In this document: positions 1-5,728 of the stretch, in pieces | Layout of the letters: every line of letters begins with the position of its first letter | Position numbering within the stretch: position 1 is the first letter of the stretch | Assembly (NCBI GenBank): GCA_001725215.1 | Contig: MEFT01000150.1 | Coordinates: 1-8,645 of the forward strand | From: Clostridium sp. SCN 57-10 | Lineage (GTDB): Bacteria; Bacillota; Clostridia; Oscillospirales; Butyricicoccaceae | Reading direction: 5' to 3' | DNA: 8,645 nucleotides | Notes under the pieces: generated by a model | What the model was told of the DNA's origin: nothing | Database searches by the model: none | What the model saw: the letters and a program-made list of their open reading frames with translations, nothing else | Made by a program: the position numbers and the translations under genes

Positions 1-673
1 CGATGGCATCGGGATAATAATAGTTGCCGTCCTTGATCTTGGAGATCAGGTGGTTCGTCGTCGTAAAGGTCTGCGCCTTGTGCTTGTTGGTCGCCGCCAC
101 CTTGACCTGCGGCATCGCCACGATTTCGGCAATCGTCTTGTTCTCGATAGCCGCCTGCGCGATAAGCGACAGGTCGCGCGCCGTGGTATAATGGTTTTCG
201 TCGTGCAGGCCGTGGGCATTGGCAAAATGCGTGTTCGTGCAGCCAAGCGACTGCGCCTTGCTGTTCATCATCTCCACGAAGTCGGACAATGTGCCTCCGA
301 TATGAATGGCAAGCGCATTTGCCGCGTCGTTGCCCGATGACACAAGCAGGTACTTCAGCAGATCCATCAGCGGCATCTGCTCGCCCGGGACAAGAAACAC
401 TGAGCTTCCCATTTCGGGCAGGCCGTCAAGCCCTTCTTTTTTCACGGTAACAATATCTTCCGGATTCGCCTTCTCAAGCACGACAAGCGCCGTCATCAGT
501 TTGGTGATGCTGGCCGGATACAGCTTTTCATCGGCGTTTTGCTCAAACAAAACGGTCTGCGTTTCGAGCTCCATCAAAAGGGCTCCCTTTGCGTCGATGG
601 AAGGCGGCTCCACAGCCGACGCGCCGGTTAGAATCACCGCCGCAACAAGCAGCATGCAAACTATTTTTTTCAT
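1..673 (-). CDS. D-alanyl-D-alanine carboxypeptidase (DacF/PBP5-like, S11 family), C-terminus cut by window edge
   Basis: Trims the terminal D-Ala from peptidoglycan stem peptides on the outer face of the membrane. Reading leftward from ATG 673-671 gives 224 residues before the edge. Residues 1-20 form a signal peptide ending ASA. The catalytic SxxK motif is SITK at residues 55-58 (Ser55 nucleophile, Lys58), and SGN follows at 113-115; both have normal family spacing. The KTG motif should come just after the last visible residues (NYYYPDAI), so it lies outside the window, along with the C-terminal beta domain and anchor. The start is backed by GGGAGG (minus strand, 686-681) about 7 bases upstream. 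The gene is transcribed divergently from the comEA-like run. Spore-formers use DacF-type enzymes in the forespore and DacA-type enzymes in vegetative cells; the visible part does not separate them. Confidence 0.93.
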   Translation of the reverse strand, partial: MKKIVCMLLVAAVILTGASAVEPPSIDAKGALLMELETQTVLFEQNADEKLYPASITKLMTALVVLEKANPEDIVTVKKEGLDGLPEMGSSVFLVPGEQMPLMDLLKYLLVSSGNDAANALAIHIGGTLSDFVEMMNSKAQSLGCTNTHFANAHGLHDENHYTTARDLSLIAQAAIENKTIAEIVAMPQVKVAATNKHKAQTFTTTNHLISKIKDGNYYYPDAI

Positions 674-718
674 TCTCAGCCCTCCCGTGCTTCGCAGCGT
701 ATTAATGCATTATAATTT

Positions 719-747
719 ATCATATCAAACAATTTGTCTAATTTCAA
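719..747 (-). promoter_or_regulatory. Putative sigma-A-type promoter for the D,D-carboxypeptidase gene
   Basis: On the minus strand, TTGAAA (747-742) and TATGAT (724-719) are separated by 17 bp, close to the consensus -35 and -10 hexamers. Transcription would start near 712, giving a leader of about 40 bases before the ATG at 673. A second TATAAT-like word on both strands around 709-716 has no well-placed -35 partner. No convincing promoter for the divergent plus-strand genes was found in the same 114-bp gap. Confidence 0.5.
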
Positions 748-787
748 CGCCTAAGATCGTAAACATTCTTCCAACCGGAGGTGTTTT

Positions 788-1147
788 ATGCAGTCGATAC
801 GCCGTTTTGTGCTTGTTCCCCTTCTTTTGTGCGCTCTGGCCGGCTGCTTTTTCCTCGGACGCATGTCCGCGCTGCCGCAAAGCGAGGTTATGGCAGAGCC
901 GCTTGCCCCGCTTGCCGTGTCGCCCGCGCCCGCCGCGTCCGCTACGGTCGACGGCCGCATTGAGCTGAATGCCGCGACGGAGGAGGAGCTTTGCCTTTTG
1001 CCCGGCATAGGTCCGGCGCTTGCCAAACGAATCTTAGAATATCGTGACGCGCACGGCGGCTTTTGCTCGGCCGGCGAGCTGACCGCCGTTCCCGGCATCG
1101 GCGACGCGACTGTCGCGGCGCTGAAACCCTACATTATCGTTCCGTAA
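788..1147 (+). CDS. ComEA-type helix-hairpin-helix DNA-binding protein, short form
   Basis: A 119-residue protein with a hydrophobic N-terminus (residues 7-24), a Pro/Ala-rich linker (about 38-55) and a C-terminal ComEA-type tandem helix-hairpin-helix domain (about 58-119). Diagnostic pieces are IELNAAT, LPGIGPALAKRI, the FCSAGEL turn and VPGIGDATVAALKPYI. Family members bind double-stranded DNA without sequence specificity; in Gram-positive competence ComEA is the membrane-bound DNA receptor that feeds ComEC. The SLBB domain often found between anchor and HhH in ComEA is missing, and no comEC is adjacent, so a competence role is inferred only. LAGC at residues 17-20 also reads as a lipobox, so the anchor may be lipid and not a transmembrane helix. 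GGAGGT at 777-782 fixes the start. The next gene begins 11 bases after the stop. Confidence 0.88.
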   Translation: MQSIRRFVLVPLLLCALAGCFFLGRMSALPQSEVMAEPLAPLAVSPAPAASATVDGRIELNAATEEELCLLPGIGPALAKRILEYRDAHGGFCSAGELTAVPGIGDATVAALKPYIIVP

Positions 1148-1158
1148 GGAGGCCAATT

Positions 1159-1845
1159 ATGAAGATTCTCGTAGTCGACGACGAGCGTCTGCTCGTCAAG
1201 GGCATCAAATTCAACCTGGAGAATGACGGCTATACCGTAGACAGCGCCTATGACGGAGCTACGGCGCTCGCACTCTTTCGCGAAAACCGCTACGATCTCA
1301 TCCTGCTTGACCTCATGCTGCCCGAGGTAGACGGCCTTTCCGTATGCCGCGCCATCCGCGAATCGTCCAACGTGCCCGTGATTATGCTGACGGCGAAGGG
1401 TGACGGCTCTGACAAGCTGATCGGCTTTGAATACGGTGCGGATGATTATGTGACCAAGCCGTTCGATATTCTCGAGCTGAAAGCGCGCATCCGTGTGATT
1501 CTGCGCCGTGCGGGTTCAAACGGCGGAAGCACGGATATCCTTGCGTGCGACAACATCCGTATTGACACGTTGCAGCGCTCGGTAACGGTGGGGGCCCGTG
1601 TCGTCGACCTGACTGCAAAAGAATTTGACCTGCTCGTCATGCTCATGCGCAGCCGCGGCCGCGTGTTCAGCCGCGAAAGCCTGCTCAACAATGTGTGGGG
1701 CTATGAATATCCGGGCGACATCCGCACCGTTGACGTACACATCCGCCGTCTGCGTGAAAAGCTTGAAAAGGACGATGCAAACCCGATTTACATTCTGACC
1801 AAGTGGGGCGTCGGCTACTATTTCAAGGTTCCTGACCATGAGTAG
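1159..1845 (+). CDS. OmpR/PhoB-family response regulator
   Basis: A 228-residue cytoplasmic transcription factor. The receiver domain (about 2-115) shows the acidic pair Asp7-Asp8, phosphoacceptor Asp51 (LLDLMLP), Thr78 (MLTAK) and Lys100 (VTKPF). The winged-helix DNA-binding domain (about 130-226) has the OmpR hallmarks LTAKEFDLL, the VDVHIRRLREKLE recognition region and the closing WGVGYYF hairpin. The ribosome site AAGGAGG (1146-1152) overlaps the stop of the comEA-like gene, so coupling is likely and the upstream in-frame extension is rejected. It overlaps the following histidine kinase by 8 bp, its evident partner. Sequence and neighbours resemble the MtrA and WalR/PhoP groups; target genes cannot be read from this window. 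Confidence 0.96.
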   Translation: MKILVVDDERLLVKGIKFNLENDGYTVDSAYDGATALALFRENRYDLILLDLMLPEVDGLSVCRAIRESSNVPVIMLTAKGDGSDKLIGFEYGADDYVTKPFDILELKARIRVILRRAGSNGGSTDILACDNIRIDTLQRSVTVGARVVDLTAKEFDLLVMLMRSRGRVFSRESLLNNVWGYEYPGDIRTVDVHIRRLREKLEKDDANPIYILTKWGVGYYFKVPDHE

Positions 1846-3250
1846 CCACCTGCGAAGCCTGCGTTTTCGCATAACTGCCTCGTTCGTGGCGATGATCGCC
1901 GCCTTTAGTCTCGTCAACTTTCTGCCAGCTCAAATGGTGCAGCAGCAAATCATCTCATCCAAGCAGAGCGAAATGCTGAACGCGGCGGGCACGCTTGCCG
2001 CCGCGCTTGAGGGATATTCGGAGCTGACGGCCGACAACGCTTATACGGTGGTGACGGTGCTTGAAGTCGCGCGCGACCGCCGCGTACTCGTCACCAACAA
2101 AAGCGGGCTAGTCATTTATGACAGTTCAAAGCTCTCCCCCACCACGGGACGTCTGGCGCTTTTTCCCGATCTGATCACCGCCCTGAGAAACCGAGACGTA
2201 TTTCGCTGCGCATACAATTCGATCGCGTTTGAATCGCGCGCGGCGGTTCCTATCATGCGCGGCGGTGCGCCGCTCGGCGCCGTTTACCTTTATGACTATG
2301 ATACGGAAAATGCCGCGTTTCTTCAGCAGATGCGCAGCAACCTGTTATATCTGTCGATCGGCGCATCGGCGCTCGGTCTTCTGTTCGTTGCGTTTGTTCT
2401 GCTTCGTTTTTCCTCTCGTCTGGGCGTGCTTGTGCGAGGCGTCAGCAGCATCGGAAACGGCGAGTACGACTCAAAAATCGAGCTTAAGGGGGAAGACGAG
2501 CTTTCCGCCATCGCCCATGAGTTTAACGATTTGACGGACCGCCTCGGCGCGCTTGAAAAAACGCGTCGGCAGTTTGTGTCCGACGCATCGCATGAACTGA
2601 AGACGCCGCTCGCCTCGATTAAACTGCTGTCCGACTCGATTATTCAAACGCCCGATATTCGGCCGGAGGATGTGCGCGAATTTTTGACTGACATCAATGA
2701 TGAGATCGAACGGTTGACGCGTATTACAGAGAGCCTGCTCGCGCTCACGCGCCATGAGGTCAAGCCCAACGCGCGCGCCGAGCGGTGCGATGTTGCCGCC
2801 GTGGTGCGCAAGTGTGCCGACATTCTGCGCGGCAGCGCTGCACAATGCGGCGTAATGGTGCATCTCGATTTGCCCGGCGAATTTTTTGTTTTGGCAAGCA
2901 CAGACAGCCTGCATCAAATCGTGTTCAACCTGCTTGAAAACGCTATCAAATATAATCGCAAGGGCGGCGAGGTCTTTGTCTCTCTCTCGTATGACGACGA
3001 TCTGACGCTTTTGTCGGTGCGCGACACGGGCATCGGCATTCCGCCCAACCATCTGCCTCACATTTTTAAACGTTTTTATCGCGTCGACAAGGCCCGCTCG
3101 CGCGAAACGGGCGGCACCGGCCTCGGGCTTTCCATTGTATCGGAGTTTGTAGACAGCATGGGCGGACGCCTTGAGGTTGATAGCCAGTACGGAGTCGGCT
3201 CCGAGTTCCGCGTGTATTTCGTCACGCTTCGCGAGGAGGTGGGCTCATGA
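1838..3250 (+). CDS. Membrane sensor histidine kinase with HAMP domain
   Basis: A 470-residue class I sensor kinase. TM1 is at about 12-32, followed by an extracytoplasmic sensor region (about 33-165), TM2 (about 168-190), HAMP (about 191-242), a HisKA dimerisation domain with the H-box SDASHELKTPLAS (phosphoacceptor His252), and a HATPase domain with N-box Asn368 (LLENAIKY), G1 box DTGIG (396-400) and G2 box GTGLGLSIV (426-434). All catalytic motifs are intact. The start ATG lies inside the end of the response regulator, with a modest AAGG at 1825-1828, which suggests translational coupling. It should phosphorylate Asp51 of that regulator. The stop overlaps the start of a GerMN lipoprotein (ATGA), so the lipoprotein may adjust sensing, as LpqB does for MtrB in Actinobacteria. 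The signal sensed is unknown. Confidence 0.95.
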   Translation: MSSHLRSLRFRITASFVAMIAAFSLVNFLPAQMVQQQIISSKQSEMLNAAGTLAAALEGYSELTADNAYTVVTVLEVARDRRVLVTNKSGLVIYDSSKLSPTTGRLALFPDLITALRNRDVFRCAYNSIAFESRAAVPIMRGGAPLGAVYLYDYDTENAAFLQQMRSNLLYLSIGASALGLLFVAFVLLRFSSRLGVLVRGVSSIGNGEYDSKIELKGEDELSAIAHEFNDLTDRLGALEKTRRQFVSDASHELKTPLASIKLLSDSIIQTPDIRPEDVREFLTDINDEIERLTRITESLLALTRHEVKPNARAERCDVAAVVRKCADILRGSAAQCGVMVHLDLPGEFFVLASTDSLHQIVFNLLENAIKYNRKGGEVFVSLSYDDDLTLLSVRDTGIGIPPNHLPHIFKRFYRVDKARSRETGGTGLGLSIVSEFVDSMGGRLEVDSQYGVGSEFRVYFVTLREEVGS

Positions 3251-4029
3251 AAAAGTTGATGTCCCTCGCATGGGCGTTTATGCTGCTCACATCATGCGCG
3301 CTGCCCACTTTGCCCTCCCCCGCACCAGGCGCGAATTGGGTGCCCGTTTATTATATGCGGGGCGTCAATCTGATCACCGAGCAGCATGACGTTTCAGGCG
3401 AATCGATGCTGCAACGCGTCAACGCGCTGCTTGACGCCATGCGCGCGCCGTCCGACGGGGCGCTTCAGTCGCTTGCACCGCGCGGCCTTACTGCCGTACG
3501 CGTAATCATTAATTTTAATACGGCGACCGTCGACTTCAGCGATCAGTACAATCGCCTGAGCGACCTTTCTCGCTCGCTTCTCTGCACCGCGGTATCACAA
3601 TCGATGTTTGTGTTTGCCGAAGTAAATTATGTTCGCTTTTCGTGCCTCGGCGAATTTCTCACTCCAGTCGCCGACCGCTATTTTAACGCGCAGACCGTTA
3701 TGCTCGACGATTCGCTCATCCGATTCAACGCATGGAAAGTAATGCTCTATTTCCCCACGGAAACGCATAACGGGCTGACCGCTGTGGAAACAACCGTCAA
3801 GGCGGAGGAACGCGAGCTTAGCCCCGCTCTGCTTCTGGAACAGCTTATGCAGGGCTTAGGCAGCAATCTGGTGCCGTTTCGAGGCGCCGTAAAGACTTAT
3901 ACGCTGACGGTGCAAGGGTCGCTCTGTCTCGTCGACCTCACTCCTGCTCCCAGCACCGGCTTCCCGCTCGGTCAGCCCGCCGATGTATCGTCAACACACT
4001 CTGTTCTCTCGGCAACATCGAGCGGGTAG
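3247..4029 (+). CDS. Tandem-GerMN lipoprotein (GerM/LpqB-like), C-terminus frameshifted
   Basis: As read, 260 residues. An N-terminal lipoprotein signal ends in the lipobox LTSC (Cys17). Two GerMN-like repeats follow: about 34-150 (VPVYYMRG through TVDFSDQY) and about 165-260 (VMLYFPTETHNGL, ELSPALLLEQLMQG, CLVDLTPAP). GerMN modules occur in spore germination/sporulation protein GerM and in LpqB, attached to the outer face of the membrane. The second module stops abruptly: after VDLTPAP the frame runs into SSTHSVLSATSSG and a stop, while the expected continuation lies in the next frame (see 3987-4118). Without that tail the second GerMN fold is incomplete. AGGAGGT (3234-3240) lies 6 bases before the ATG, which overlaps the kinase stop as ATGA, so the three genes form one unit. 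Family assignment is from motif pattern, not a search. Confidence 0.8.
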   Translation: MKKLMSLAWAFMLLTSCALPTLPSPAPGANWVPVYYMRGVNLITEQHDVSGESMLQRVNALLDAMRAPSDGALQSLAPRGLTAVRVIINFNTATVDFSDQYNRLSDLSRSLLCTAVSQSMFVFAEVNYVRFSCLGEFLTPVADRYFNAQTVMLDDSLIRFNAWKVMLYFPTETHNGLTAVETTVKAEERELSPALLLEQLMQGLGSNLVPFRGAVKTYTLTVQGSLCLVDLTPAPSTGFPLGQPADVSSTHSVLSATSSG

Positions 4030-4118
4030 AGGTAACCATCTCGGGGCGCATCCCCTCTATTTACGGTATTTCCGGCTGCGACGGCGAACTTGTTTTCAAC
4101 CAAAGTCTGCTGCGCTGA
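3987..4118 (+). pseudogene. Out-of-frame C-terminal tail of the GerMN lipoprotein
   Basis: Read in the frame starting at 3987, this stretch gives IVNTLCSLGNIERVEVTISG, then about 20 more residues ending in FNQSLLR and TGA at 4116-4118. The IVNTL and V-x-R-V-x-V-type pattern is the expected end of a GerMN domain, at the right distance (about 20 residues) from VDLTPAP in the upstream frame. One missing base somewhere between about 3940 and 3990 would restore a protein of about 290 residues. It could be a real mutation or a consensus error. The next gene starts 42 bases after this restored stop, the spacing expected of intact neighbours. Confidence 0.72.
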
Positions 4119-4160
4119 CGGCAGCCTTCCCCTGCTCATTTTGTAGAATGGAGCAAACAT

Positions 4161-5057
4161 ATGACCGATATGATCAAAAAAAGCACACGGCGCATCGAGA
4201 TGAACTACGCCCTTGTTCAGGGCTTTTACTGGTCTAGCGCGTGCACACTGGGCGGCTTTGCTGCCGTTTTTCTGGGCAGCCGCGGCTTGAGCAACGCGCA
4301 AACAGGGCTTGCCGTCGCACTGATTTCCGTCCTCACCATCGTGCTTCAGATTCTTCTTTCCGATTTTTCCGATCGCCATCGCGAGCTTCCGCTCAAGCGT
4401 ACGATTTCCGTGATTTACACCGTCGTGATCGCGCTGAGCGCGGTTATGAGCTTCGTGTCGCTTCCCGCCGCACTGCTTATCGCGGTTTACGTCGTCGCCT
4501 CGGCCCTGTCGAACAGTCAAAACGGCCTGCTCAACGCCCAGCTCATGCAATATCGCAACGTTGGCATTCCCGCAAGCTATGGCTGGCCGCGCGGCGTCGG
4601 CTCGGTGTTTTACGCCGTCAGCGCCTATTTTTTCGGTCTTGCCGTCGAACGCTATTCCGCCGGCGTGCTGCTGCGTCTTTATATCGTGTTTGCCGTGCTG
4701 GCGATGGCAAGCGTGCTCGCCATGGCCGACCCGGACAGTCTCGCCCGCTCGCTCGGGACGCATTCGGACAAGGCGGCGCACGGCAGCTCGGTCTCCTACC
4801 TGCGCATGCTGCTGCAAAACCCCACGCTCGTGCTCTATCTTTTGGTACTCATCGTATCTGCCATCGGCCAAGCGGCGGGTAACACCTTCCTCATTCGTGT
4901 AATCGAAGCGGCAGGCGGGCGGGCGTCGAACTGCCCGTCATGTGCGCCGCATCGCGTATTCTTTCTTACATTAAAGCGAAGCATGTGCTCGTCTTCTCTT
5001 TCTTCTGCTTCTGCCTGCGTATGGTTCTGCTTTCTCAGGCATCCTCGCTGCCTATGA
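4161..5057 (+). CDS. MFS transporter, N-terminal part (frame disrupted near 4920)
   Basis: Multi-pass major facilitator of the MFS_1-like type, beginning NYALVQGFYWSSACTLGG, the form common in clostridial members. Residues 1-253 carry about seven hydrophobic helices, including the first cytoplasmic loop DFSDRHRELP between TM2 and TM3, and SYGWPRGVGSVFYAVSAYF at about 139-157. After EAAGG (residue 253) the frame loses hydrophobic character and reads RASNCPSC, a non-native tail ending at 5057; the real continuation is in another frame from 4925. GGAG at 4150-4153 is 7 bases before the ATG. The substrate is not predictable. The gene is last in the plus-strand run and probably co-transcribed with the two-component genes, though its function need not be linked to theirs. 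Confidence 0.82.
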   Translation: MTDMIKKSTRRIEMNYALVQGFYWSSACTLGGFAAVFLGSRGLSNAQTGLAVALISVLTIVLQILLSDFSDRHRELPLKRTISVIYTVVIALSAVMSFVSLPAALLIAVYVVASALSNSQNGLLNAQLMQYRNVGIPASYGWPRGVGSVFYAVSAYFFGLAVERYSAGVLLRLYIVFAVLAMASVLAMADPDSLARSLGTHSDKAAHGSSVSYLRMLLQNPTLVLYLLVLIVSAIGQAAGNTFLIRVIEAAGGRASNCPSCAPHRVFFLTLKRSMCSSSLSSASACVWFCFLRHPRCL

Positions 5058-5344
5058 TTTACGGCATCGCTTCGCTCAACCTCTTTTGCTTCGGGCTTTA
5101 CGGCTTCGCTACCGTCTTTTTCGTCAACAGCCTCGTGCCGGATGGACAGGCGGTGCGCGCGCAGTCGCTGGCGACGCTGTGCTACACCGGCGGCATTGGC
5201 GGCATTCTCGGAAACGTACTGGCCGGCAATCTGCTCGACCGCTTCGGTCTGCGCGTACCGTTACTTGTCGGTGCGGGCATCTGTCTGATAGCGGCGCTGC
5301 TCATGCTTGTCTGCTGCCGTGTGCACACGAAGCGTTTTGAATAA
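4940..5344 (+). CDS. MFS transporter, C-terminal part in a shifted frame
   Basis: This is the second half of the transporter above, not an independent gene. The homologous reading begins at about 4925 with VELPVM; the ATG at 4940 is the Met of that motif and has no ribosome site. About five helices follow, with FATVFFVNSLVP, the TGGIGGILGNVLAGNLLDRFG loop region and a final helix, then KRFE and TAA at 5342-5344. Joining the halves gives about 390 residues, a little short of a typical 400-residue MFS protein. MFS proteins of this type normally carry some 10-15 residues between the GG after TM7 and the ELPVM motif, and these appear to be absent. So the lesion may be a small deletion (length 3n+1) and not a single-base slip. 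The join lies in a GGC/GGGC tandem (4914-4924). Confidence 0.75.
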   Translation: MCAASRILSYIKAKHVLVFSFFCFCLRMVLLSQASSLPMIYGIASLNLFCFGLYGFATVFFVNSLVPDGQAVRAQSLATLCYTGGIGGILGNVLAGNLLDRFGLRVPLLVGAGICLIAALLMLVCCRVHTKRFE

Positions 5345-5374
5345 AGCCTTGTTTGGTTTCCTCTGTTTTTCTGC

Positions 5375-5409
5375 ATACACCCGCAGGTAATCCTGCGGGT
5401 GTATTTTTT
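5375..5409 (+). terminator. Rho-independent terminator after the MFS gene
   Basis: A perfect 13-bp stem (ATACACCCGCAGG, 5375-5387, pairing with 5392-5404) closes a TAAT tetraloop and runs into six T residues (5404-5409). It sits 30 bp past the MFS stop codon, is GC-rich in the core, and marks the end of the comEA-to-MFS transcript. Confidence 0.93.
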
Positions 5410-5629
5410 GGAAAGACATGGTGCAAACTACGCCTGTCCGCGTCATGGTTGGGCGATGACAAGCCTGCTTCCAATCCGCCAAAGTGCGCGTCGTATTTTT
5501 TCCAGTTTTGTTGTAAAAACAACGCACCTCTCCATAAATTTTGGGGGAAATTTAGCGTGTTACCAGTATTCTTGTGCAAAGTACCTGTAAAGCATTCTCA
5601 ATTTTCTGCAGAAATTCACCAATTAACGA
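5410..5629. other. Intergenic region without a recognisable gene
   Basis: About 220 bp upstream of the NADH dehydrogenase promoter, becoming AT-rich towards its right end. Both-strand reading frames here lack ribosome sites and start inside or run through the terminator. Visible structure is limited to a 7-bp inverted repeat TAAATTT/AAATTTA around a TGGGGG loop (5535-5554) and one TTGTGCAAA word (5572-5580) whose exact reverse complement recurs at 5674-5682. Nothing resembling a riboswitch or tRNA was recognised. Confidence 0.5.
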
Positions 5630-5658
5630 TTGACCCACACTCCGGTACATAGTAAAAT
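5630..5658 (+). promoter_or_regulatory. Sigma-A-type promoter for the NADH dehydrogenase gene
   Basis: TTGACC (5630-5635) and TAAAAT (5653-5658) are spaced 17 bp apart. Start of transcription would fall near 5665, leaving a leader of roughly 64 bases. A second AT-rich word, TATAAT at 5662-5667, lacks a correctly spaced -35. The TTG inside this -35 box opens an in-frame extension of the coding frame, which is rejected as a start. Confidence 0.72.
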
Positions 5659-5676
5659 AGATATAATAACTTTTTT

Positions 5677-5699
5677 GCACAAACATGGTGTTTTTGTGC
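5677..5699 (+). promoter_or_regulatory. Inverted repeat in the NADH dehydrogenase leader, possible operator
   Basis: GCACAAA (5677-5683) and TTTGTGC (5693-5699) form a 7-bp inverted repeat with a 9-base spacer, just after the predicted transcription start. The left arm is part of TTTGCACAA (5674-5682), the exact reverse complement of TTGTGCAAA about 100 bp upstream (5572-5580). The position suits repressor binding or a small leader hairpin. It does not fit the Rex consensus (TTGTGAA-N4-TTCACAA) although a redox regulator would make sense here. The regulator is unknown. Confidence 0.35.
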
Positions 5700-5728
5700 C
5701 TGAAAAAAAACAAAGTAGAGGAAATCGT

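Noticed and set aside
1063..1158. N-terminal extension of the response regulator
   Set aside because: It would overlap the well-supported ComEA coding sequence in another frame; the AAGGAGG at 1146-1152 and MKILVVDDE mark the true start.
3972..4871. 299-residue minus-strand reading frame opposite the MFS gene
   Set aside because: Rich in His, Arg, Gly and Gln with no domain pattern, no ribosome site, and it lies antisense to clear transmembrane coding sequence on the plus strand.
5399..5590. 63-residue plus-strand frame in the intergenic region
   Set aside because: Begins inside the terminator hairpin, has no ribosome site and no family resemblance.
5674..5699. Rex operator upstream of the NADH dehydrogenase
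   Set aside because: The words are TTGTGC/GCACAA with a 9-base spacer, not TTGTGAA-N4-TTCACAA, so a Rex call is not supported.
5630..5728. TTG start at 5630 adding 33 residues to the NADH dehydrogenase
   Set aside because: The TTG is inside the predicted -35 box, has no ribosome site, and the added residues precede the FAD-binding motif that normally starts the protein.
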